A DNA stretch of 64,000 bases from an uncultured Prevotellaceae bacterium (lineage in GTDB: Bacteria; Bacteroidota; Bacteroidia; Bacteroidales; Muribaculaceae): positions 1 to 64,000 of the forward strand of contig ONIL01000001.1 in assembly GCA_900317835.1 (NCBI GenBank), given 5' to 3'. Positions 43,008 to 50,748 of the stretch are shown piece by piece. Position 1 is the stretch's first letter. Every line of letters starts with the position of its first letter. The notes under the pieces are model-generated. The model did not search any database. It had not been told where the DNA came from and saw only the letters and a list, made by a program, of their open reading frames with translations. Both the position numbers and the translations under genes were made by a program.

Positions 43008-45092
43008 GTGGCCGATGACTTGAAACATATCGACCTGGATAATCCTGAGTTTCAGGACGCATGGAGTGTTTTGCGCAAGACTCACCGGTCGGTATTCTTG
43101 ACGGGAAAGGCGGGTACAGGTAAAAGCACTTTCCTGAAGTACATCCGAGCCAACACCAAGAAAAAGCTTGTGGTACTGGCTCCCACCGGTATCGCGGCTG
43201 TCAATGTGGGTGGCCAGACGTTGCATTCGTTCTTTAAAATACCGTTCAAACCGCTACTTCCTGACGATCCCGACATTGCTAATATCACGCGCCTGCGCAA
43301 GATGCTGCGTTACACAAAAGAGAAAGTCAAACTCATTCGGGAATTGGAACTCATTATCATCGATGAGATTTCGATGGTAAGAGCCGATATTATTGACTTT
43401 GTTGACAGGGTATTACGTGTCTATTCTGGTAATATGCGTGAGCCGTTTGGCGGGAAACAGCTTTTGCTAGTGGGTGACATCTTCCAGCTAGAGCCGGTGG
43501 TGACTCATGACATGCGAGATATCCTCAGACGATACTACAATAATTTCTTTTTCTTTAACGCACGTGCCTTCGAGCAGATTAATCTTGTAGCGATCGAGCT
43601 GAGAAAGATTTATCGTCAGACTGACAGCGAGTTTATCTTGCTGCTTGACCGTGTACGCATTAATCGAGCGTCGGCCAACGATATTGTAATGTTAAATCAG
43701 CGCTATGATCCAAATTATCAAGAAATAAGTGATAATTTTTCCATCACTTTGGCCACGCGGCGCGATACGGTCGACTCAATTAACGATGACCACATGCAGG
43801 CGTTGAAGACGCCCGAATTCTCCTATGAGGGCAGAATTGAGGGTGATTTCCCTGAGAACAACCTGCCCACAGCGAGTCACCTGGTCTTGAAAGAAGGCGC
43901 ACAAGTCATTTTTATCCGTAGCGACAAGGAGGGGCGGTGGTATAACGGAACTATTGGCAAGGTGACCCGCCTGGAACCCGACCAGGTCTATGTGGCACTC
44001 GAGAATGGTGAGGAAATGGAAGTGCTGCCCGAGGTGTGGGAAAACATGCAATACTCCTACAACGAGAAAGAAAAGAAAGTTGAGGAAAAAGTGCTGGGAA
44101 CATTCGTTCAAATTCCCATCAAACCGGCATGGGCGCTCACTGTTCACAAGAGCCAAGGCCTCACTTTCAACCATGTGGTGCTTGATTTTGTGGGCGGTGC
44201 TTTCAGTGGCGGGCAGACTTATGTTGCACTGTCGCGATGTACTTCGCTTGAGGGCATCACACTGCTCAAGCCGTTGAGCGAGCGAGACATTATCGTCAAT
44301 ATGGCAGTGGTGGACTTCAGTCGACAATTCAACAATCAGCAGATTCTTAACGAGGCGATGGAGCAGGAACGTGCTAATCAGCTCTATCGCAGGGCTGTAC
44401 ACGCGTTTGACCATTTGGAATTTGAAGAATGTGTCAAGTGTTTCACCGAGGCAATGAAGATTAAAGATAATGTTCAGAATGAAGCGGTTAAACGTCTGAT
44501 TTCCAGAAAACTGAATGTCTTCAAGAGGCAGGCGCATACTATCGAGCGACTGGAACAGGTTATTGATAGTCAGCATCAACTGTTACGTGAGTTAGCACTT
44601 GAATATGCATCACTTGGTGACCAGGCGCTGGACATGGATGAAAATAGGGTAGTGGGAGAGGGTAGAGAGCCTTACGGCAGGAGACTGGATGATATAGCAA
44701 TTCGTTCAGCTCTAGCCAATTATAACAAGGCCTTGCGCATCATGCCCGATTGTGTTGAGGCGATGATAGGCAAAGCTCGTTTAATGATTACACTTGATCA
44801 ACTGGAAAGTGCTGAGGATGAATTGAAAAAAGCACTCAGAGTGGACAAAAACAACTATCTTGCCCACATGACGATGGGAAAATTGATGGAGCAAATAAAA
44901 GACGTACCCGAAGCTATTAAGTCCTACAAGAAAGCAGCCAAAGCAGATAAGAAGCGACCTGAGCCCCATGATTGCCTGCAATCCATATATGAGAAAGTCG
45001 GTTTAGATGAGCTTGCAGATGATGAAAAAGAAATCGCGAACCGCCTGCGAAAAACACTTTATAAAAAGACATCCAGTAAAAAAAGAAAGTAG
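43008..45092 (+). CDS. Pif1-like helicase fused to TPR repeats
   Basis: Protein of 694 residues with a GTG start at 43008 (the frame is closed by a stop at about 42999). Residues 1 to about 435 form a Pif1/RecD2-type SF1 helicase: Walker A LTGKAGTGKSTFL, APTGIAA, Walker B-like LIIIDEISMV, LLVGDIFQLEPV, and motif VI-like YVALSRCTSLEG. Residues about 445-690 are helical and contain TPR-like units, with lysine-rich ends. Pif1 enzymes unwind G-quadruplexes and stalled forks; the TPR part suggests a partner protein. Base composition becomes AT-rich toward the 3' end, continuing into the AT-rich gap. Probably co-transcribed with lepA. Confidence 0.82.
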   Translation: MADDLKHIDLDNPEFQDAWSVLRKTHRSVFLTGKAGTGKSTFLKYIRANTKKKLVVLAPTGIAAVNVGGQTLHSFFKIPFKPLLPDDPDIANITRLRKMLRYTKEKVKLIRELELIIIDEISMVRADIIDFVDRVLRVYSGNMREPFGGKQLLLVGDIFQLEPVVTHDMRDILRRYYNNFFFFNARAFEQINLVAIELRKIYRQTDSEFILLLDRVRINRASANDIVMLNQRYDPNYQEISDNFSITLATRRDTVDSINDDHMQALKTPEFSYEGRIEGDFPENNLPTASHLVLKEGAQVIFIRSDKEGRWYNGTIGKVTRLEPDQVYVALENGEEMEVLPEVWENMQYSYNEKEKKVEEKVLGTFVQIPIKPAWALTVHKSQGLTFNHVVLDFVGGAFSGGQTYVALSRCTSLEGITLLKPLSERDIIVNMAVVDFSRQFNNQQILNEAMEQERANQLYRRAVHAFDHLEFEECVKCFTEAMKIKDNVQNEAVKRLISRKLNVFKRQAHTIERLEQVIDSQHQLLRELALEYASLGDQALDMDENRVVGEGREPYGRRLDDIAIRSALANYNKALRIMPDCVEAMIGKARLMITLDQLESAEDELKKALRVDKNNYLAHMTMGKLMEQIKDVPEAIKSYKKAAKADKKRPEPHDCLQSIYEKVGLDELADDEKEIANRLRKTLYKKTSSKKRK

Positions 45093-45807
45093 TAGTTCAT
45101 ATTGTTTATCCTCTAATGATTGCAGGGGAGTAATATTTGATTTCAATAAAATCGTATTTTACATAATACCAATTCTTATTTTATTTGACAATTTGATAAT
45201 CATAGTACATTTTGGGATGAAATCCGTGACGTCGGTGAATCCAAAATTTCTTACCAAGTATAGAGATTGATGAAAATTTGAAAATCTCAGCGACTTAATT
45301 TGAAAGAAAAATTCAAGACGACACTTATAAATAAAAGGATTTTCACCCATTTGGCGAATACGATAATAAAGTTGCAGATATTTAAATTTACCCGGTTTTA
45401 TTCTTGTAATTACCTTGATAGCGGATGATCTGGTCTCAGGTCTTGTTCAATACGATTTATTTAGATATTTCATCAATCATACAATTTTTAGAGTTCTAAA
45501 TTTCAATATATTTAATCATAATTATTAAAGTAACACATTAAATAATTTTGATATAAAAACAACAAAATATAACGAATATTTGTGAACATGTACTTTAACT
45601 CACAGATTTTAAGTTGATGCACAAATAGGAAATAATTATTAATTATCGTATAATCAAATAATTATAATCATATTTTAAAACTAATTCTTTATATATTGAT
45701 TTTTGAAATTAAATTGTTCTATAAGGATAATTTTAGTCGCTTTTTATATAATAATGAGAAAAATTTGTACATTTGTACTTTATTAAAATGATCTCTTAAA
45801 ATTCAAG
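45093..45807. other. AT-rich gene desert
   Basis: About 700 bases much richer in A and T than the surrounding genes, with frequent short AATTAT/ATAATT palindromes. Only short, unconvincing open frames occur. The one recognisable element is a promoter box for the ABC exporter at the right end. It may be a remnant of transferred DNA or a decayed gene; I cannot identify it. Confidence 0.5.
45768..45775 (+). promoter_or_regulatory. Promoter for the ABC exporter operon
   Basis: TACATTTG matches the -7 consensus, 32 bases before the ATG at 45808. Confidence 0.5.
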
Positions 45808-47574
45808 ATGTTAAAAACCCTACTCAAACAAGTCAAGCAGTACAAGACCGCCTCGTTATTGACGCCGGTTTTCATCATGCTTGAGGTTGTGCTTGACGTG
45901 CTCATCCCCTACGTGACCGCCAAGCTCATTGACTACGGCATCAACGCCGGACACATGCCCAGTGTCTATAAGTATGGCCTAATCATGATTGTCATGGCAT
46001 TCCTAAGCATGTTTGCCGCTATATTTGCTGGAAGGTATGCTTCATATGCTTCCTCTGGCTTCGCATGCAATCTGCGTGATGCTATGTACAAGAATATCCA
46101 GCGATTTGCCTTTAGCGACATTGACAAGTACAGCACATCAGGTCTGGTAACCCGCATGACCACCGATGTCACCAATCTGCAGAATGCCTACCAGCAGATC
46201 ATTCGAACGTCGGTGCGTGCTCCTTTCAACCTGCTGTCCAGTATCGTGATGTGTTTTGTTATCAGTCCTGATTTGAGCCTTATCTTTATTGTTGCCAGCG
46301 TTGTGCTGGGTGTGATTTTGGCTTTGATTATCAGCAAGGTATCCAAGATGTTCGCCCTGGTGTTCAAGCAGTATGACGTGTTGAACGGTGTTGTCCAGGA
46401 AAACGTCTCGGGCATCCGTGTGGTCAAGGCTTTTGTTCGTGACAATTACGAGAATTCCAAGTTCTGGAACGCCGCCAAGCGGCTTTATGACCTCAATGTC
46501 AAGGCCGAAAGTCTCATGGCACTCAATCGGCCATTAATGAATATGGTGGTCTATGGATGTATCATCGCTATTTCGTGGTTCGGAGCCCAGTTTGTCGTTG
46601 CTGGCAATCTAACAACAGGACAGTTGACATCATTGTTCACTTATGTGATGTCTATCCTGATGTCACTGATGATGCTGAGCATGATTTTTGTAACTATTAC
46701 TCAAAGTCTTGCTAGTGGACAGCGTGTTGCTCAAGTAATTAACGAAGTTCCTGACATTGTCAATCCTGATGATGCCTTGACCGAAATCCCCGATGGCTCT
46801 ATTGATTTCAACCACGTCTATTTTGCTTACAAAGGCGGTAGCGGCGAGTATGCCCTCAACGACATTGATCTGCACATTGCAAGTGGAGAGTCGATTGGCG
46901 TGATTGGTGGCACTGGCAGCGGCAAATCCTCATTAATTAATCTGGTGAGCCGACTGTATGACGCTTCCAAGGGCGAAGTGCTCATTGGCGGCAATAATGT
47001 TAACACCTATGACCTTGAGGTCCTGCGTGATAACGTGTCGGTTGTTCTACAAAAGAATGTGCTGTTCACAGGTACGATTATCGAAAACCTGCGCTGGGGA
47101 GATGAGAACGCTACGCTCGAACAGTGCCGACAGGCATGCCGCACAGCCTGTGCCGACGAGTTTATCATGGAGATGCCCGACGGCTATGAGACACGTATTG
47201 AACAAGGTGGTACGAATGTGTCAGGTGGCCAAAAACAGCGCCTTTGCATAGCCCGAGCCTTGTTGAAACGCCCCAAGGTGATGGTGCTGGATGACAGTAC
47301 GAGCGCGTGTGACAACACCACCGATGCCCGCATCCGTGCCGCATTGCGCAATGACCTGCCCGAAATGACTAAAATCATCATCTCGCAACGCATCAGCAGC
47401 ATTAAGGACTGCAACCGTATCCTTGTACTGGACGACGGTAAGATGGCGGGATTTGACTCTCATGACAACTTGTTGAAGTCATGCAAGATATATCAGGAAA
47501 TCTGTGCTATCCAAGAGGAAGCTGGAGGCGATTTTGACAAACCACAAGACGACAGAAAGGAGGCCCAATCATGA
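45808..47574 (+). CDS. ABC exporter subunit with degenerate catalytic site (half 1)
   Basis: Half-transporter of 588 residues: six membrane helices (about 15-310) and a nucleotide-binding domain (about 345-570). Walker A is GGTGSGKSS and the signature is VSGGQ. Walker B reads VMVLDDSTSA, with Asp where the catalytic Glu is expected. In heterodimeric exporters such as TM287/288 one site is degenerate in just this way. The stop overlaps the next start (ATGA). Substrates are unknown; lipids, peptides or drugs are all possible. Confidence 0.9.
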   Translation: MLKTLLKQVKQYKTASLLTPVFIMLEVVLDVLIPYVTAKLIDYGINAGHMPSVYKYGLIMIVMAFLSMFAAIFAGRYASYASSGFACNLRDAMYKNIQRFAFSDIDKYSTSGLVTRMTTDVTNLQNAYQQIIRTSVRAPFNLLSSIVMCFVISPDLSLIFIVASVVLGVILALIISKVSKMFALVFKQYDVLNGVVQENVSGIRVVKAFVRDNYENSKFWNAAKRLYDLNVKAESLMALNRPLMNMVVYGCIIAISWFGAQFVVAGNLTTGQLTSLFTYVMSILMSLMMLSMIFVTITQSLASGQRVAQVINEVPDIVNPDDALTEIPDGSIDFNHVYFAYKGGSGEYALNDIDLHIASGESIGVIGGTGSGKSSLINLVSRLYDASKGEVLIGGNNVNTYDLEVLRDNVSVVLQKNVLFTGTIIENLRWGDENATLEQCRQACRTACADEFIMEMPDGYETRIEQGGTNVSGGQKQRLCIARALLKRPKVMVLDDSTSACDNTTDARIRAALRNDLPEMTKIIISQRISSIKDCNRILVLDDGKMAGFDSHDNLLKSCKIYQEICAIQEEAGGDFDKPQDDRKEAQS

Positions 47575-49481
47575 GAATGCCAGGATCACCCAACAACCGT
47601 CATACCGTTGTAGATACGACCGGTGTTGACAAGCGCAGCACACTGTGGCGGCTTTTCAAGATTGTGATGAAGAACTACAAGTTCTCATTCCTTGCGGTCG
47701 CCGTATGTATCGTGGTGACGGCTTGCACTACCCTAGCCTCTACCCTATTCACCCGCACCCTCATTGATGACTACATCACACCGATGATCGGGCAGGCACA
47801 TCCTGATTACGGCCCTTTGGCCGAGACTTTGGTCAAGCTGGGAATCATTCTTGCATTTGGTGCCCTGTGTTCCTATCTGCATAGCCGACTGATGATTAAC
47901 GTGACTCAAGGCACGATGCTGAAGTTGCGTAAAGGTATGTTTGAGCACATGCAGACACTTCCTATCAAGTACTTCGATACCCATGCCCATGGCACAGTCA
48001 TGTCGGCTTATACTAACGACGTCGACACTCTTCGTCAAATGATCTCCAACAGTCTGCCGCAAGCGTTCAACTCGTTGATTACCTTGGGCATTACCTTTGC
48101 CAGCATGATCGTGATGAGTGTGCCGATGACCATTCTGTCAATCGTCATGGCGCTCATCATGGCATGGTCAACCACCTATTTGGGCAAGCGCTCGCGCAAG
48201 CACTTCCGTGTACAGCAGCAGAAGCTTGCCGAGGTCAACAGCTTTATTGAAGAGATGATGACGGGACAGAAGGTTGTAAAAGTCTTTTGTCATGAGGACA
48301 AAGCGATCCAGCAGTTTGAAGTCATCAACGAGGAGTTGCGCAGCAACACCTATGATGCCAACCGAATCGGCAACATCGTCATGCCCGTCAACGGCAACTT
48401 GGGCCATCTGAGTTATGTGCTCATGGGCGTTTTGGGCGCATGGCTCATCCTGAATGGTCATACCGGCATGACATTGGGTACTCTGGTAGCTTTTCTGACG
48501 CTCAACAAGAGTTTTGCCCGTCCCATTGCCAGCATTAGTCAGGAAATCAATAGTGTTCTCAATGCGTCGGTTGGTGCTGACCGTATCTTCAAGATCATGG
48601 ACGAGCAAGGCGAACCTGATGCTGGAAAAGTCAAACTGGTTAACGCCAAGCGTGGCGAGGACGGCCTGTTGCATCCGTGCAATCATCACACGGGCATCTG
48701 GGCGTGGAAGATACCGCAAGAGAATGGGAAACTGCGTTACATCAAGGTCTCGGGTGCTGTCAAGTTCAACGATGTGGACTTCAGTTACAATGAGGACAAA
48801 CAGGTGCTCTTCGACATTGATATCGATGCCATGCCCGACCAGAAAATCGCCTTTGTCGGCGGCACTGGAGCTGGAAAAACCACGATCACCAACCTCATCA
48901 ACCGTTTCTATGACATTCAGGATGGCAAGGTGCTGCTTGACGGCATCAGCATTAACGACATCAGCAAACGTGACCTGCGTCATGGCCTGGGAATGGTGTT
49001 GCAAGAGACCCACCTGTTTACTGGCTCAGTGCTTGACAACATCCGCTACGGTCGGCTTGAAGCCACTGACCAGGAGTGCATCGAGGCAGCCAAACTGGTC
49101 AATGCCGACAGTTTCATCCGCCGCTTGAGTGACGGCTACCACACTATTCTCAATGCCGACGGAGGCAACCTCAGTCAGGGTGAACGCCAGTTGCTGGCCA
49201 TTGCACGTGCTGCTGTGGCCGATCCACCTATCCTTATCCTCGACGAGGCTACCAGTAGTATAGATACCCGCACCGAGACGCTCGTGCAGCGAGGCATGGA
49301 TTCCCTGATGAAGGGCCGCACGACGTTTGTCATCGCCCACCGTCTCTCGACCGTGCGCAATAGCGACTGCATCATCGTGCTCGAGAAGGGCCACATCATC
49401 GAGCGTGGCACCCACGAACAACTATTAGCCGCAAAAGGAAAATACTACCAATTATATACCGGCGGCGAAATCACTAGCTGA
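47571..49481 (+). CDS. ABC exporter subunit with canonical catalytic site (half 2)
   Basis: Partner half-transporter of 636 residues. Six membrane helices (about 35-325) lead to an insertion of about 40 residues before the nucleotide-binding domain (around 345-385, with HPCNHHTGIWAW). The NBD has Walker A GGTGAGKTT, the full Walker B ILILDEATSSID and the switch His in IAHRLS, but a degenerate signature, LSQGE. It therefore complements half 1: one good composite ATP site (its Walker motifs with VSGGQ of half 1) and one poor one. A terminator follows at 49503-49525. Confidence 0.9.
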   Translation: MRMPGSPNNRHTVVDTTGVDKRSTLWRLFKIVMKNYKFSFLAVAVCIVVTACTTLASTLFTRTLIDDYITPMIGQAHPDYGPLAETLVKLGIILAFGALCSYLHSRLMINVTQGTMLKLRKGMFEHMQTLPIKYFDTHAHGTVMSAYTNDVDTLRQMISNSLPQAFNSLITLGITFASMIVMSVPMTILSIVMALIMAWSTTYLGKRSRKHFRVQQQKLAEVNSFIEEMMTGQKVVKVFCHEDKAIQQFEVINEELRSNTYDANRIGNIVMPVNGNLGHLSYVLMGVLGAWLILNGHTGMTLGTLVAFLTLNKSFARPIASISQEINSVLNASVGADRIFKIMDEQGEPDAGKVKLVNAKRGEDGLLHPCNHHTGIWAWKIPQENGKLRYIKVSGAVKFNDVDFSYNEDKQVLFDIDIDAMPDQKIAFVGGTGAGKTTITNLINRFYDIQDGKVLLDGISINDISKRDLRHGLGMVLQETHLFTGSVLDNIRYGRLEATDQECIEAAKLVNADSFIRRLSDGYHTILNADGGNLSQGERQLLAIARAAVADPPILILDEATSSIDTRTETLVQRGMDSLMKGRTTFVIAHRLSTVRNSDCIIVLEKGHIIERGTHEQLLAAKGKYYQLYTGGEITS

Positions 49482-49502
49482 TCAGTCAACCCACCATTTC
49501 AC

Positions 49503-49531
49503 ACCGCCCGTCCCCCACGGGCGGTTGTTAT
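49503..49531 (+). terminator. Intrinsic terminator after the ABC exporter
   Basis: A perfect 9-bp stem ACCGCCCGT / ACGGGCGGT with a C5 loop, followed by a T-rich tract. Confidence 0.85.
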
Positions 49532-49591
49532 TTTATTAAAAAATGCTCGACTCGGGTTTAGTAAATCGGTTTTCACGTTTCTATATAGTGA

Positions 49592-50086
49592 ATGGAGGAC
49601 AAGACACGACATATCGAATCGTTGTTCAAACAGCATTACCAAGCGATGTATCGCCTGGCATTCATGATGTTGCATGACAAGGAGGAGAGCAGGGATATCG
49701 TGCACGATGTCTTTGCCCGGTTGCTGGACGGCGACATCCGTTTCGATAGCGGCAAAGCGAGAGCATTCTTGTTATCATGCGTTCGCAACGGTTGCCTGAA
49801 TGTGATGCGCTCTCAGAACACCCGTGAGCGTGTCATGCGTGACTTTCCGATAGATGACGAGAGCACCAGTGACAGCGAGGCGTTTGAAAGCGAGATTGAA
49901 GCGTTGCAGAACGGCATCAGACATCTCTCTCCGCCCATTTGCCGTGAAATCATTACACTTCATTTCAACGATGGATTGACGTTCAAGCAAATCTCCACAC
50001 AGCTGCAAGTCAGCGAGACGACAATCTACAAGCATCTGCGCAACGCGCTCAATCAATTACGTTTAACAATTAAAGACATGGGATGA
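49592..50086 (+). CDS. ECF-type RNA polymerase sigma factor
   Basis: Small sigma-70 family factor of 164 residues. Region 2 (about 8-75) contains QHYQAMYRLAFMML and DIVHDVFARLL, and region 4 (about 105-160) has CREIITLHFNDGLTFKQIS and ETTIYKHLRNAL. It is the first gene of a cell-surface-signalling set: its stop overlaps the anti-sigma start (ATGA), and that gene overlaps the receptor. Such factors usually transcribe the linked receptor genes when a ligand is sensed. I do not recognise its target promoter. Confidence 0.9.
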   Translation: MEDKTRHIESLFKQHYQAMYRLAFMMLHDKEESRDIVHDVFARLLDGDIRFDSGKARAFLLSCVRNGCLNVMRSQNTRERVMRDFPIDDESTSDSEAFESEIEALQNGIRHLSPPICREIITLHFNDGLTFKQISTQLQVSETTIYKHLRNALNQLRLTIKDMG

Positions 50087-50748
50087 TGGAAAAGACCGAT
50101 TTACTGTTCCGCATGATGGACGATCCGGGACAATATACCGATGAACAATGGCGGGAAATACTCACCAATCAGGAATGTGCATCTCTTTATGAGATGATGT
50201 GCAAGACGCGCAGTGCCCTTGACGCAGAGCAGGTCGAACAAGAATTCACGGCCGAGACGGTTGACCAGGAATGGGAACGCTTCGCTGCGGCCCATCAGTC
50301 TCGCGCCGTCAAGCCCTTTGACTGGAGAAAAACCGCTGCCGCTGTTGTCGTCCTGGCGGTCTTCGGACTCGCTGCCGCGGCCATTTATTCCCATTTCGCC
50401 CATACTCCCCAAACCGAAACCGTTGAAAGCACCACCCCCAACGTAAATCCGCAAGTGACCGACAAGACGTTTGGCGCCATTGATGCTGAGACAGACAAAC
50501 CTCAGGCGCATCTGTATGATGATGTGCCGCTGGAGCAGATCATCAATGACCTGGCAGCACACTACAACGTCCAGCCCGAGTGGCATGGCGACAAGGTGCG
50601 CTCACTGCGGTTATACTACAAGTGGGAACCCGATTTCACCCTCAACGAGGTCGTTGAGATGCTCAACAATTTCGAGGCATTCAGCGTTAAGCTCGATGGT
50701 AATCAACTGGTGATTACCCAGAACGATATGTTGGCCAATCAAAGATGA
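50083..50748 (+). CDS. Compact anti-sigma factor with DUF4974/STN-like C-terminus
   Basis: Single-pass inner-membrane protein of 221 residues. A cytoplasmic helical part (1 to about 85) would hold the sigma factor, a membrane helix lies at about 88-106, and the periplasmic part ends in a DUF4974 domain (about 145-215, DVPLEQIINDLAAHYNV to the C-terminus). The FecR domain found between these parts in longer anti-sigma factors is missing. The gene overlaps both neighbours by the sequence ATGA, so the three proteins are made in step. It likely passes a signal from the downstream receptor. Confidence 0.8.
   Translation: MMEKTDLLFRMMDDPGQYTDEQWREILTNQECASLYEMMCKTRSALDAEQVEQEFTAETVDQEWERFAAAHQSRAVKPFDWRKTAAAVVVLAVFGLAAAAIYSHFAHTPQTETVESTTPNVNPQVTDKTFGAIDAETDKPQAHLYDDVPLEQIINDLAAHYNVQPEWHGDKVRSLRLYYKWEPDFTLNEVVEMLNNFEAFSVKLDGNQLVITQNDMLANQR

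Noticed and set aside
45007..45270. Short open frame (87 codons) at the start of the AT-rich desert
   Set aside because: It begins inside the helicase gene and is hydrophobic by AT bias only; no signal, domain or ribosome site.
48168..49013. 281-codon open frame antisense to the ABC exporter
   Set aside because: Entirely within a conserved ABC gene; a shadow frame.
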